Assembly: GCF_040225985.1 (NCBI RefSeq)
Contig: NZ_JBBPEU010000006.1
Span: 62,001 to 126,000, forward strand
Source: Shimia sp040225985
GTDB taxonomy: Bacteria > Pseudomonadota > Alphaproteobacteria > Rhodobacterales > Rhodobacteraceae
Direction: 5' to 3'
DNA length: 64,000 nucleotides
The notes under the pieces were generated by a model. The model saw only the letters and a program-made list of their open reading frames with translations. It searched no databases and was not told where the DNA came from. Shown here piece after piece: positions 55,225-64,000 of this stretch (position 1 is its first letter; every line of letters starts with the position of its first letter). The translations under genes and the position numbers were made by a program.

Positions 55225-57549
55225 TCACACCTCTGCTTTCAGCCGTTCGATGGTCATCAACACCCGTTCCGGCGTGGCAGGCGCATCCATGCGCGGACAG
55301 ACGCGGTAATCGGCAACGCTGGCCACCGCCATGGAAAGCGCCTCGAAAACCGAGATGCCCAACATGAAGGGCGGCTCGCCCACGGCCTTGGACCGCTTGA
55401 TCGTCATTTCGCGGTTCTCTGACCAATCGGCGAGGTTCGTGTTGAAAATGCGCGGGCGGTCGCTGGCCAGCGGAATCTTGTAGGTCGAGGGCGCATGCGT
55501 GCGCAGCCGCCCCGCATCATCCCACCAAAGCTCCTCGGTCGTGAGCCAGCCCATCCCCTGAATGAACGCGCCTTCCACCTGCCCCTTGTCGAGGATCGGG
55601 TTCAGCGAGCGTCCGACATCATGCAGGATATCAGTGCGTTCCACCCGGTATTCGCCGGTGAGCGTGTCAATCGCCACTTCCGAACAGGCCGCGCCATAGG
55701 CGTAGTAGTAGAACGGACGCCCTTTGCCAGCCGCACGGTCCCAGTGGATTTTCGGTGTCTTGTAGAACCCTGCCGCCGACAGGTGTACCCGCGCCATATA
55801 GGCCCGTTTGATGAACTCATCGAAGGCAAAGGTCTCTTGTCCGACGCGGATCTCGTTGGGGGCAAACACCACCTCTTCGGGTGAGACATCCCATTCGGCG
55901 ACTGCAAACGCCACCAGTCGGGCCTTGATCTGTTCCACCGCATCCAGTGCGGCCATACCATTAAGGTCGGACCCGGAAGAGGCCGCCGTGGCCGAGGTGT
56001 TTGGCACTTTCTCGGTTGTGGTCTTGGTGATCTTGATCCGGTCGAAATCCACCTGCAACGCGTCGGCCACAACCTGCGCCACCTTGGTGTTGAGCCCCTG
56101 ACCCATCTCGGTGCCGCCATGGTTCAGCATGATCGAGCCGTCATTATAGACATGCAGCAGGCATCCGGCCTGATTGTACCAGGTCGCCGTAAAGGAAATC
56201 CCGAACTTGACGGGGGTCAGCGCGATACCACGGCGAATGATCCCGCCCTTGGCGTTCTCCTCCAGAATGGCCTTTCGACGTGCCTGATAGTCGGCGCTGC
56301 TTTCCAGCTCTTCCACCACGCGACCAATGACGTTGTCCTCGACCTCCTGATGATAGGGCGTCAGGTTCCGTCCATCGTTGGCATCGCCATAGAAATTGGC
56401 CTTGCGCACCTCAAGCGGGTCTTTGCCAAGCGCATAGGCGATCTCTTCGATCATCCGTTCGGCGGCCACAACGCCCTGCGGCCCGCCAAAGCCGCGAAAG
56501 GCGGTGTTGGAGACGGTGTTGGTCTTTTGCGGGCGCGAGGTCAGGCGCACATGCGGATAGAAATAGGCATTGTCCGCGTGAAACAGCGCACGATCCGTCA
56601 CTGGCCCCGAAAGGTCCGAGGAATACCCGCAGCGGGCGGCAAACTGGCCCTCGACCACCTCGATCCGGCCGTCGTTATCAAAGCCAAGGTCATAGTCGAT
56701 CACGAAATCATGCCGCTTGCCGGTCGCGGTCATATCCTGATCGCGATCGGGGCGGATTTTCACCGGGCGGTTCAGCTTTTTGGCGCCAATGGCTGCGACG
56801 GCACAGAACAGGTTCATCTGGCTTTCTTTGCCACCAAACCCGCCACCCATACGGCGTACATTCACCACGACGGCGTTCGAGGGCACCCCCAGAACATGGG
56901 CGACCATGTGCTGCGCCTCGCTCGGGTGCTGGGTCGAACAATGCACGATCACATCCTCGTCCTCACCGGGGATGGCAAAGGCGATATGCCCTTCCAAATA
57001 CATGTGATCCTGCCCGCCCACGACCATGCGCGCCGAGACGCGGTTCGCAACACCTTCAAAAGCCGCGTCCACATCGCCCCGTTCCAGCTTGAGCGGGTCC
57101 GTCACCAGCGGCATTCCGGCCTCATGCGCCGAAACCGCATCAATCGCATGGGGCAGCACCTCGTATTCTACCTCCGCCAGTTCCGCCGCCCGCCGCGCCA
57201 AGTCGCGCGTCTCGGCGATCACGGCAAAGATCGGCTGGCCATGAAACTCGACCTTGTCGGTGGGAAAGACCGGCTCGTCATGTTTGCCCGTGGGGCTGAC
57301 ATCGTTCACGCCGGGGATGTCCTCGGCGGTTAGCACATCCACCACGCCGGGGGCCGCGCGCACGCGCGACAGGTCCATGCCCTTGATCCGGCCATGGGCC
57401 ACGCTGGAAACACCCAGATAGGCGTGCAGCGTGCCAACAGGTTCGGCAATATCGTCGGTGTAATCCGCACGCCCCTGCACCTGTTTGACGGCGCTGTCGT
57501 GTTTCTGGTTCTGGTGAACGGCACCGCGAATGGTCGTTTGATCCTTCAT
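55225..57549 (-). CDS. xdhB: Xanthine dehydrogenase, molybdopterin-binding subunit
   Basis: A 774-residue large subunit oxidising hypoxanthine and xanthine to urate. Marks are AYLGVSSVAHGRIKGMD, STQHPSEAQHMVAHVLG, RRMGGGFGGKESQ, FRGFGGPQGVVAAE, GGTEMGQGLNTK and SDLNGMA...QIKARL; the late Glu of the active site is in VGEPPFMLGISVFEA. The start at MKDQTTIRG has GAGGAG upstream. It lies 11 bases after xdhA. Confidence 0.95.
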   Translation of the reverse strand: MKDQTTIRGAVHQNQKHDSAVKQVQGRADYTDDIAEPVGTLHAYLGVSSVAHGRIKGMDLSRVRAAPGVVDVLTAEDIPGVNDVSPTGKHDEPVFPTDKVEFHGQPIFAVIAETRDLARRAAELAEVEYEVLPHAIDAVSAHEAGMPLVTDPLKLERGDVDAAFEGVANRVSARMVVGGQDHMYLEGHIAFAIPGEDEDVIVHCSTQHPSEAQHMVAHVLGVPSNAVVVNVRRMGGGFGGKESQMNLFCAVAAIGAKKLNRPVKIRPDRDQDMTATGKRHDFVIDYDLGFDNDGRIEVVEGQFAARCGYSSDLSGPVTDRALFHADNAYFYPHVRLTSRPQKTNTVSNTAFRGFGGPQGVVAAERMIEEIAYALGKDPLEVRKANFYGDANDGRNLTPYHQEVEDNVIGRVVEELESSADYQARRKAILEENAKGGIIRRGIALTPVKFGISFTATWYNQAGCLLHVYNDGSIMLNHGGTEMGQGLNTKVAQVVADALQVDFDRIKITKTTTEKVPNTSATAASSGSDLNGMAALDAVEQIKARLVAFAVAEWDVSPEEVVFAPNEIRVGQETFAFDEFIKRAYMARVHLSAAGFYKTPKIHWDRAAGKGRPFYYYAYGAACSEVAIDTLTGEYRVERTDILHDVGRSLNPILDKGQVEGAFIQGMGWLTTEELWWDDAGRLRTHAPSTYKIPLASDRPRIFNTNLADWSENREMTIKRSKAVGEPPFMLGISVFEALSMAVASVADYRVCPRMDAPATPERVLMTIERLKAEV

Positions 57550-57560
57550 CGCCCTACTCC

Positions 57561-59024
57561 TCACGCGATGGCCAGACGCACAGGCGCGTCCTTGGCGGTG
57601 TCGTGTTCAAGATGGAAACGCCGCAACAGGTTGCCCGCAACCAGCAGCCGGTACTCGGCCGAGGCCCGCCAGTCCGAAAGTGGTGTGAAATCCTGCGCCA
57701 GCGCCTTGGCGGCGGCATCAAAGGCCTCCGCGCTCCAGCTTTGCCCAACCAGCGCCGCCTCGGCAGACGCGGCCCTCTTGGGGGTCGCCGCCATGCCACC
57801 AAAGGCAATCCGCGCCTCTGCAATCGTACCCTTCTCAAGCACAACGCTGATCCCCACGGCGACCGAGGAAATATCCTCGTCGCGACGCTTGGAAATCTTG
57901 TAGGCGGCGTCGATCTGCCCTGGCTTGGCGCGCGGAATGCAGATGCTGGCGACAAAATCTCCGGCTTCGCGATCCTGCTTGCCATAGTCGATAAAGAACG
58001 CTTCCAGCGGCAGGGTGCGTGCGCCCCCCGCCTTTTGCAATGTCACCTCGGCACCAAGCGAAATCAGAACCGGCGGCGTGTCTCCGATGGGCGACCCATT
58101 GGCGACATTGCCCCCGATGGTCCCCATGTTGCGCACCTGCCAGCCGGCAATGCGGTCCCAGTATTCGCGCAGATGCGGGAACGCCTCGCGGATGGCGGCT
58201 TCGCTCTCGCTATAGGTCACGCCCGCACCTATGGTCAGCGCGTCGTCGTCCAGCGTGATGTCTTTCAGCTCTTCCAGATGGTTGATGAATACCACCGGCG
58301 AGATCGGGCGCATGAATTTCGTCACCCAAAGGCCGACATCCGTAGACCCAGCCACGAGGGTGGCCTCGGGATGTTCCGCCAATACCTCGGCCAGATCGGA
58401 CACGTCGCGCGGCAGGATGGCGCGGTCGTCGGCGGGGCCGGTCTCGATCCGGCTTGTCGATTGCAGTGCCGCAAGGCGCGCGGTCACGTCGGACCGTTCG
58501 CGGTTCAGATAATCGTTCGAGGGGCTGCCATATTGATTGATCGCCAGGGCAGCCTGCACAATCGGCTCGTATCCGGTGCAGCGGCAGAGATTCCCCTGCA
58601 GTGCGGTTTCTACTTCTTGCGCGCTGGGCGCGGGGGTCTCCATCCAAAGTGCATAAAGCGACATTACGAAGCCGGGTGTGCAGAACCCGCACTGACTGCC
58701 ATGGTGTTCGATCATGGCCTCCTGCACCGGATGCAGACGCCCATCGGGGCCCGAGAGGTGTTCGATCGTCACGATGTGACAGCCGTTCAGCGAGGCGAGG
58801 AAGCGGATGCAGGCATTGACGGTTTCATACTTCAATTTGCCATCCCGCAGTCGCCCGACCAGAACTGTACAGGCGCCGCAATCGCCTTCGGCGCAACCTT
58901 CCTTGGTGCCGGTCAGGCGTTGGTCGATCCGCAGGTAATCCAGCAGGGTTGTCGTCGCCTTGGGGTCCACGACCGTCGTGTCCTTGCCGTTCAGCAGGAA
59001 GCGGATTTCGTTCTGATGCGCCAT
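57561..59024 (-). CDS. xdhA: Xanthine dehydrogenase, Fe-S/FAD small subunit
   Basis: A 487-residue subunit. Residues 1-165 carry two 2Fe-2S clusters: CAEGDCGACTV...NAC and CGFCTPGFVM...NLCRC. Residues 190-480 are the FAD domain (LVAGSTDVGLWVTK, GTIGGNVANGSPIGDTPP) and the CO-dehydrogenase flavoprotein C-terminal domain. First gene of xdhA-xdhB-xdhC, divergent from lysR. Confidence 0.95.
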   Translation of the reverse strand: MAHQNEIRFLLNGKDTTVVDPKATTTLLDYLRIDQRLTGTKEGCAEGDCGACTVLVGRLRDGKLKYETVNACIRFLASLNGCHIVTIEHLSGPDGRLHPVQEAMIEHHGSQCGFCTPGFVMSLYALWMETPAPSAQEVETALQGNLCRCTGYEPIVQAALAINQYGSPSNDYLNRERSDVTARLAALQSTSRIETGPADDRAILPRDVSDLAEVLAEHPEATLVAGSTDVGLWVTKFMRPISPVVFINHLEELKDITLDDDALTIGAGVTYSESEAAIREAFPHLREYWDRIAGWQVRNMGTIGGNVANGSPIGDTPPVLISLGAEVTLQKAGGARTLPLEAFFIDYGKQDREAGDFVASICIPRAKPGQIDAAYKISKRRDEDISSVAVGISVVLEKGTIAEARIAFGGMAATPKRAASAEAALVGQSWSAEAFDAAAKALAQDFTPLSDWRASAEYRLLVAGNLLRRFHLEHDTAKDAPVRLAIA

Positions 59025-59087
59025 GGTGTCTCCTGTGCCCGTCCAAAAAAGCGTGGGCTCACCATAAGACTACCGTGAATGACTGCA

Positions 59088-59115
59088 TTGAAAAACGACC
59101 GTATTTGCGGAATAC
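59088..59115. promoter_or_regulatory. Candidate LysR operator between xdhA and lysR
   Basis: GTATT-TGCGG-AATAC (59101-59115) is a perfect dyad containing T-N11-A, the LysR-type operator pattern. TTGAAAAAC precedes it at 59088, and TTTCAA follows. It lies in the divergent promoter region. Confidence 0.6.
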
Positions 59116-59185
59116 TTTCAACAGATCGTTGAGAATGTGTGCAATCAGGGCGACCTGCTGACAGGCGCAGCGCCGGGGGAAGATC

Positions 59186-60100
59186 ATGGCCTATCTCGAA
59201 AGCATCCGGGTGTTCTGCCGTGTGGTGGAACTGGGCAGTATCACCTCGGGCGGGCGCGACCTGCGCCTGACCCCTGCCGTGGCCAGCAAGCGCATCAAGG
59301 AGTTGGAGAAACAGCTGGGTGTGCGGTTGTTCAATCGCACCACCCGCTCGCTGACGCCGACCGAGGTCGGGCAGCAATTCTATCGCGAGGCGCTGCGCAT
59401 TCTCGAAGCGGTGGGGGACGCCGAAAATGTCGTGGCCCAGTATTCCGAGGCCCCCAAGGGCACGCTTCGGGTGACGGCCCCGTTCGGGGCTGGGCGGCGT
59501 CTGATCGCGCCGCTGATCCCTGATTTCGTGGACCAACACCCCGAAATCCAAGTGCGGTTGCGAATGTCAGACCGCAAGGTCGATATTCTTGCCGATGGCA
59601 TTGATGTGGCGTTTTTCGTGGGGAACCCGGGCGACTCCAGCCTCAAGCTGCGCAAGATCTCGGATTGTGATCGCGTGCTCTGTGCGGCTCCTGCCTATCT
59701 TGACAGGTTCGGCGTGCCGCAAACCCCCGAAGACCTGTTAAAGGGCCATAATTGCCTGCTGCTGCGTTATCCGCGCTCGCCCGAATACTACTGGACTTTG
59801 AAAGGCAGCGGTGGGTTTAAGAAATACGACGTGGGCGGGGCGTTTGATGCCGATGACAGCGACGTGTTGCTGGAATGGGCGCTGGATGGGCGCGGCATCA
59901 CCAACAAGCCCCTGTTTGAAGTGGCCGAACACTTGCAAGCCGGAAGGCTTGTCGAAATTCTGCCCGAGGCGCGCCCTCTGCCCTCGATGTTCGGGAGTCT
60001 CTATCCACACAAGAACCTGCAAGACCCCAAGGTGCGGCTGTTCCTTGATTTCATGGCACCGCGCGCCTTGCAGCGGATGAAGCAGGCCGAGCGGGGGTAA
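59186..60100 (+). CDS. LysR-family transcriptional regulator
   Basis: A 304-residue regulator with an N-terminal winged helix-turn-helix (MAYLESIRVFCRVVELGSITSGGRDLRLTPAVASKRIKELEKQLGVRLFNRTTRSLTPTEVG shortened here in motif: helix 2-3 around residues 20-45) and a C-terminal effector-binding domain (about 90-300). It is divergent from xdhA, with the operator-like dyad between, so it probably controls xanthine dehydrogenase and perhaps the wider purine cluster. The effector is unknown. It is also the gene nearest the bhc operon, but points towards it convergently. Confidence 0.88.
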   Translation: MAYLESIRVFCRVVELGSITSGGRDLRLTPAVASKRIKELEKQLGVRLFNRTTRSLTPTEVGQQFYREALRILEAVGDAENVVAQYSEAPKGTLRVTAPFGAGRRLIAPLIPDFVDQHPEIQVRLRMSDRKVDILADGIDVAFFVGNPGDSSLKLRKISDCDRVLCAAPAYLDRFGVPQTPEDLLKGHNCLLLRYPRSPEYYWTLKGSGGFKKYDVGGAFDADDSDVLLEWALDGRGITNKPLFEVAEHLQAGRLVEILPEARPLPSMFGSLYPHKNLQDPKVRLFLDFMAPRALQRMKQAERG

Positions 60101-60116
60101 ACACCAGGCCAAGAAA

Positions 60117-60141
60117 AATGCCCCGGAAAACCGGAGCATTT
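60117..60141 (-). terminator. Terminator between bhcD and lysR
   Basis: AATGC-C-CCGG-AAAA-CCGG-A-GCATT hairpin with one mismatch. On the minus strand it is followed by TTTTTCTT, so it mainly ends the bhc transcript, but it also lies just after lysR. Confidence 0.75.
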
Positions 60142-60165
60142 GTTGGAAATTCTTATGGGTGGGTG

Positions 60166-61131
60166 TCAGAAATCGACTTCGATCGCGATGCCCTGTTCCA
60201 CGGCCAAATCGACCACAGCCGCCGCCACGGCCAGATCCTGCAGGCCGACTCCGGTGCCGTCGAACAGAGTAATTTCTGTGTCCGACCGGCGACCTGCATG
60301 GGTGCCGTTGATGACAGCGCCCAGTTGCCGCACGTCCTCGGCCCGGATCAGCCCTTCGGCCACGGCGTGCTGTGCCTCGCCAATCGAGACGGACTGCGCG
60401 ACCTCATCGGTAAAGACCGTGGCCCGCGCGAGAAGCTGTGCCTCGACCTCTTGCTTGCCCTTGGTATCGGTGCCCATGCAGGCAATGTGGGTCCCCGCCG
60501 AGACATGGCCGGCCATGAGCGACGGTTCAAAGGCCGAGGTGATCGAGATGATGACGTCCGCGTCTTGCATTCCTTCAAGGGGGACAGCCTCGAACGGCAC
60601 GCCCGCCTCGTCCGCGACCTTGGCGATATTGGGCAGCATCTCGGGGTGATAGTTCCAGCCGATGACCTTTTCAAAATCGCGCTGTTCCAGCGCCGCGCGC
60701 AATTGGAACGTGGCCTGATGTCCGGCGCCGATCATGCCGATCACCTTGGCATCCTCGCGCGCCAGATGCCGGATCGAGACCGAGGACGCCGCCGCCGTGC
60801 GCAGTGCGGTCAGAAGGTTGCCGCCCACCATGGCGCGGACCATCCCGGTGTCGGGGTCAAACAGAAAGACCGTTGACTGGTGGTTGATCAGCCCGCGTTT
60901 TTCAAGGTTTTTTGGCCAATAGCCCCCAGCCTTGAGGCCCAGCGTCAGGCCCGCGCGGTCAAACCCGCCCTTGAAGCCATAAAGTGCGTCTTCGTGGCCG
61001 ATTGCCTGGCGGACGACAGGAAAATTATACGCATCGCCCGAGGCCATGGCGGCAAACACCTTTTCAACGGCCTCAAAGGCCGCGGCGCGGGTCATCAGAT
61101 TGGCGATTTCGCGTTCGGGTACGATCAGCAT
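60166..61131 (-). CDS. bhcD: Iminosuccinate reductase (ornithine cyclodeaminase family)
   Basis: A 321-residue OCD/mu-crystallin protein. The Rossmann loop is GMIGAGHQATFQLRAAL; TDEVAQSVSIGEAQHAVAEGLI and GTGVGLQDLAVAA are family marks. Its place downstream of bhcA-B-C fixes the likely role: reducing iminosuccinate to aspartate with NAD(P)H to close the beta-hydroxyaspartate cycle. GGAGACC lies before the ATG. An 80-base gap with a strong inverted repeat separates it from bhcC. Confidence 0.88.
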   Translation of the reverse strand: MLIVPEREIANLMTRAAAFEAVEKVFAAMASGDAYNFPVVRQAIGHEDALYGFKGGFDRAGLTLGLKAGGYWPKNLEKRGLINHQSTVFLFDPDTGMVRAMVGGNLLTALRTAAASSVSIRHLAREDAKVIGMIGAGHQATFQLRAALEQRDFEKVIGWNYHPEMLPNIAKVADEAGVPFEAVPLEGMQDADVIISITSAFEPSLMAGHVSAGTHIACMGTDTKGKQEVEAQLLARATVFTDEVAQSVSIGEAQHAVAEGLIRAEDVRQLGAVINGTHAGRRSDTEITLFDGTGVGLQDLAVAAAVVDLAVEQGIAIEVDF

Positions 61132-61157
61132 GGGGGTCTCCAGACAGGATTGGAAAG

Positions 61158-61189
61158 CCCGTGCACGCCTTTCAAAAGCCGTGCACGGG
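61158..61189. repeat. Inverted repeat in the bhcC-bhcD gap
   Basis: CCCGTGCACG, 12 bases, CGTGCACGGG: a perfect 10-bp dyad in the 81-base space between bhcC and bhcD. Each arm includes the palindrome GTGCAC. It could be an RNA hairpin setting relative expression or a protein site. Confidence 0.6.
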
Positions 61190-61212
61190 GGGATAATTTT
61201 GCAAGGGTCGGA

Positions 61213-62376
61213 TCAGTAGGCGCGCCCGCGTGCCGACACGGGCCAGACGGTTTCGACCTTGCCGCCCCGCACGCCGACATACCAATCATGCACGTTCGCG
61301 GTCGGGTCACAGTGGCCGGGCACGAGCCGCAGCTTGTCGTTGACCTTGAGCACGCCGTTGGGGTCCATCACAACGCCATGCTCATCCGAGCATTTGATGT
61401 ATTCGACATCGTTCCGGCCAAAGATCACCGGCAGGCCCGAGTCCACCGACTGTGCTTTCAAACCGGCATCCACGATGGCCTTGTCTGCTTTGGCGTGGGA
61501 CATGACCGAGGTCAGGATGAAGAACGCGTTTTCCCATTCGCCCTGATCGATACGCTTGCCATCCTTGTCCAGAATGCGCCCGTAATCGGCGTCCATAAAG
61601 GCATAGGATCCACATTGCAGCTCGTTATACACACCCGAGTTGGACTCAAAGTAATACGACCCGGTGCCGCCGCCGGAAACCAGCTCACAGGTGATCCCGT
61701 CGGCCTTGAGACCGTCCACGGCGTCCTGAACCATGGCAATCGCCACATCCAGCTTGGCCTTGCGGTCCTCGTAGCTGTCGAGATGCTGCATCGCGCCCTG
61801 ATAGGCCTGAATGCCCGAGAATTTCAGGTTCTCCGCCGCTTCGACCGCCTTGGCAATCGCCACAACCTCGGGCGTGGTGGTGACACCGCACCGTCCCGCG
61901 CCGCAATCGATCTCGATGAAGACCTGGATCTCGGTACCATGCTGGACCGCCGCCGCCGAAAGCTCGGCGACGTTGTCAATGTCATCGACACAGACAATCG
62001 TGCGGCTTCCAAACTTGGGCAGGCGGGCCAGCCGGTCGATCTTGGCCGGGTCGCGCACCTGGTTCGAGACAAGGATGTCCTTGATCCCGCCGCGGGCAAA
62101 CACCTCGGCCTCGGAGACTTTCTGACAGCACACGCCAACCGCGCCGCCGAGGCTTTCCTGAAGCTTGGCGACATCGACAGACTTGTGCATTTTGCCATGC
62201 ACCCGATGCTGCATCCCATGCGCCTTGGCATAGTCGCCCATTTTCTTGATGTTGCGTTCCAGCGCGTCCAGATCCAGCACCAGCGCGGGCGTCTGGATAT
62301 CGGCCTCGTCCATGCCGGGTTTGGCGGGGATGTCATAGCCCACCTCGTAGGCGTCGAAATCAGTCATATCTCTCAT
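61213..62376 (-). CDS. bhcC: Beta-hydroxyaspartate aldolase (DSD1-type PLP enzyme)
   Basis: A 387-residue fold-type III PLP enzyme of the D-threonine/3-hydroxyaspartate aldolase family. TPALVLDLDALERNIKKM carries the start of the barrel, with the PLP lysine in RVHGKMHKSVDVAKLQ; ELVSGGGTGSYYFE binds phosphate; late HCDPTANVHD carries the metal ligands His/Cys. In the bhc operon the enzyme condenses glycine and glyoxylate into erythro-beta-hydroxyaspartate. ATG at 62376 or 62367 are both possible starts. Confidence 0.9.
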   Translation of the reverse strand: MRDMTDFDAYEVGYDIPAKPGMDEADIQTPALVLDLDALERNIKKMGDYAKAHGMQHRVHGKMHKSVDVAKLQESLGGAVGVCCQKVSEAEVFARGGIKDILVSNQVRDPAKIDRLARLPKFGSRTIVCVDDIDNVAELSAAAVQHGTEIQVFIEIDCGAGRCGVTTTPEVVAIAKAVEAAENLKFSGIQAYQGAMQHLDSYEDRKAKLDVAIAMVQDAVDGLKADGITCELVSGGGTGSYYFESNSGVYNELQCGSYAFMDADYGRILDKDGKRIDQGEWENAFFILTSVMSHAKADKAIVDAGLKAQSVDSGLPVIFGRNDVEYIKCSDEHGVVMDPNGVLKVNDKLRLVPGHCDPTANVHDWYVGVRGGKVETVWPVSARGRAY

Positions 62377-62405
62377 GTCCTTTGTCCTTTCACTTTGGCC
62401 GAAAC

Positions 62406-63374
62406 TCAGCCCGCCATCCACGGCAGTCGATCCAGATCGACATTGCCGCCGGTGATGATCAGCCCGACGCGCTTGCCTTTGAACGCATCCGGGTTCTTGA
62501 GAATGGTCGCCAATGGCACAGCGCTCGACGGCTCCATAACAATCCGCAGGTGTTTCCAAATCAGCTTCATCGCGTCGATGATCTCTTGCTCTGACGCGGT
62601 GTAGATCTCGCTCACGTGGGTCGACACGAAATGCCATGTGAGATCCTTGAGAGGGACCAAAAGCCCGTCGGCGATGGTCTTGGGCGCATCGTCGGCAATG
62701 ATGTGCCCCGCTTTGAAGCTGCGATAGGCGTCGTCGGCCTGTTCCGGCTCGGCGGCAATCACCTGTGTTTCTGGGGCCAGCGACGCCAGCGTCAGACAGG
62801 TGCCCGAAATCATCCCGCCCCCGCCAATCGGCGCGACCACCATGTCGAGCCCATCGGTCTGTTCCACGAACTCGCGCGAACAGGTGCCCTGACCGGCAAT
62901 CACGCGCGGATCGTTATAGGGATGCACAAAATCACCGCCCGTCTCTGCCTGCACCTGCGCAAAGGTCTCTTCGCGTGACGAGGTGGACGGCTCGCATTCC
63001 GTGATCTGCCCGCCATAGCGGCGCACCGTATCCTTCTTGGCTTGCGGGGCCGTGCGCGGCATCACCACGTTACAGGGGATGCCGCGCTTCATGGCGGCAT
63101 AGCTCAGACAGGACGCATGATTGCCCGAGGAATGCGTGGCCACGCCCTTGGCGGCTTGCGCATCATCCAGCCCGAACACGGCGTTCGAGGCGCCTCGCAC
63201 CTTGAATGCGCCCGGTTCCTGGAAGTTCTCGCATTTGAAGAACAGCTCCGCGCCGGTCAGCTCATTAAGGTAATCCGACGTCCGCACCGGGGTGCGCCGG
63301 ATATGCGGTTTGATGCGTTCATGCGCGTCCAGCATGTCCTGATAGGTGGGAATATACATCGCGGTATCCTTCAT
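62406..63374 (-). CDS. bhcB: Beta-hydroxyaspartate dehydratase (threonine dehydratase family)
   Basis: A 322-residue fold-type II PLP enzyme. The PLP lysine is in GAFKVRGASNA, SSGNHASCLSYAA is the substrate loop and PIGGGGMISGTCL the phosphate loop. In the bhc operon it dehydrates erythro-beta-hydroxyaspartate to iminosuccinate. The ATG at 63374 overlaps the bhcA stop (TGATG); ATG at 63359 (MYIPTYQDM) with AAGGA upstream is an alternative start. Confidence 0.9.
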   Translation of the reverse strand: MKDTAMYIPTYQDMLDAHERIKPHIRRTPVRTSDYLNELTGAELFFKCENFQEPGAFKVRGASNAVFGLDDAQAAKGVATHSSGNHASCLSYAAMKRGIPCNVVMPRTAPQAKKDTVRRYGGQITECEPSTSSREETFAQVQAETGGDFVHPYNDPRVIAGQGTCSREFVEQTDGLDMVVAPIGGGGMISGTCLTLASLAPETQVIAAEPEQADDAYRSFKAGHIIADDAPKTIADGLLVPLKDLTWHFVSTHVSEIYTASEQEIIDAMKLIWKHLRIVMEPSSAVPLATILKNPDAFKGKRVGLIITGGNVDLDRLPWMAG

Positions 63375-64000
63375 CACGCGGCATCCTTTCGGGCTTCGAT
63401 CCCGTGGCCGCGATAATAGTCCTGCGCGGCGGCAACCCCCGACCCCAGCTGGATATCCAGCCCGAGATCGACCATGCACATTTCAGCTGTGGCAATTCCC
63501 GAAAGCGCCATGACGTCGGTCAGACTGCCCAGATGGCCAATGCGGAACACCTTGCCCGCCACTTCGCCAAGCCCCACGCCAAAGGCGACGCCATATTTGT
63601 CGGCGGCATGAGTCACGATATCGGTGGCGTTGAACCCGTCCGGCGTGCAGATGGCGCTGACCGTGTCGGAATAGACCGACGGATTGGCCGCGCACAGCTC
63701 CAGCCCCCATGCACCGACAGCCGCACGCACGCCTTCGGCGATGCGGTGATGGCGGGCAAATACGTTCTCCAGGCCTTCATTGAGCAACATCGTGCAGGCT
63801 TCGCTCAACCCGTTCAGCAACCCTACGGCGGGAGTGTAAGGGTAGGCGTTGTTGGCATAGCCCGCTGTCATGTCGTTGATGTCAAAAAAGGTGCGGGGCA
63901 GGGTGGCCGACTTGGTGGCCTCGATCGCCTTGGCGCTAAAGCCCACAATGGCCAGCCCGGCGGTCAGCATGAACCCCTTTTGCGATCCGGTCACGGCGAC
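63374..64000 (-). CDS. bhcA: Aspartate-glyoxylate aminotransferase (partial, C-terminal part)
   Basis: The last 208 residues of a class V aminotransferase lie in the window; the gene continues beyond position 64000. The first visible residues include the PLP-lysine segment TGSQKGFMLTAG. NAYPYTPAVGLLNGLSEA and GVGLGEVAGKVFRIGHLG are typical of serine/alanine-glyoxylate-type enzymes. Next to bhcB-C-D it should transfer the amino group of aspartate to glyoxylate, giving glycine and oxaloacetate. The related ureidoglycine-glyoxylate aminotransferase is the main alternative name, less likely because of the operon. Confidence 0.88.
   Translation of the reverse strand, partial: VAVTGSQKGFMLTAGLAIVGFSAKAIEATKSATLPRTFFDINDMTAGYANNAYPYTPAVGLLNGLSEACTMLLNEGLENVFARHHRIAEGVRAAVGAWGLELCAANPSVYSDTVSAICTPDGFNATDIVTHAADKYGVAFGVGLGEVAGKVFRIGHLGSLTDVMALSGIATAEMCMVDLGLDIQLGSGVAAAQDYYRGHGIEARKDAA

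Noticed and set aside
57603..62604. Two long plus-strand frames opposite xdhA and opposite bhcD-bhcC
   Set aside because: Both are shadows of minus-strand enzymes with complete cofactor motifs.

Overview
The window reads as a chromosome segment of a marine Rhodobacterales (Roseobacter-group) alphaproteobacterium. This rests on the high G+C content, an Irr-type regulator, the gene order aroA-cmk-rpsA-ihfB-lapA-trpF-trpB, a SAM/SAH-type riboswitch ahead of metK (a class known mainly from Rhodobacterales), and a beta-hydroxyaspartate cycle operon. The species cannot be named from sequence alone. Coding density is high. I see no tRNA, rRNA, CRISPR array, insertion sequence or prophage.

Layout. 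1-5.1 kb holds small-molecule enzymes (PLP-dependent dehydratase, hydrolase, L-2-haloacid dehalogenase, FKBP isomerase, nitronate monooxygenase-like protein) and an uncharacterised Cys-rich membrane protein. 5.1-11.3 kb is a membrane-lipid region: fabB-fabI, psd-pssA, fabA and the divergent iron regulator irr. 11.4-14.8 kb has a quinone reductase-like protein, a phospholipase D-like lipoprotein and a putative glycosyltransferase. 14.9-24.6 kb follows the widespread miaB-phoH-ybeY-corC-lnt order, interrupted by two small envelope proteins that share a short Cys-containing module, and continues into riboswitch-metK, a BASS transporter and trmB.

24.8-35.2 kb is the aroA-cmk-rpsA-ihfB-lapA-trpF-trpB backbone with extra genes inserted: a tandem pair of paralogous four-helix membrane proteins between aroA and cmk, and a frame-disrupted Hint-domain gene plus a DUF6525 gene between cmk and rpsA. 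35.2-46.4 kb is mixed housekeeping (FAD oxidoreductase, serine hydrolase, pth, rplY, lldD-like, trpA, PagL-like lipid A deacylase, ychF).

46.5-60.1 kb is a purine catabolism island: hydroxyisourate hydrolase, an allantoinase/OHCU-decarboxylase fusion, ureidoglycolate lyase, two NCS2 permeases, guanine deaminase, xanthine dehydrogenase subunits with XdhC, and a LysR regulator. 60.2-64 kb, directly next to it, is the beta-hydroxyaspartate cycle (bhcA-D), which assimilates glyoxylate. Glyoxylate is a product of ureidoglycolate cleavage, so the two neighbouring clusters could form one route from purines to oxaloacetate. That link is an inference from gene order and known biochemistry; the urate-oxidising and allantoate-cleaving steps are not in the window.

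A degenerate intergenic element (core GAGGTATTTT, then CAAGA and TGAAG or AAAAG) occurs five times near gene ends in the first 25 kb.
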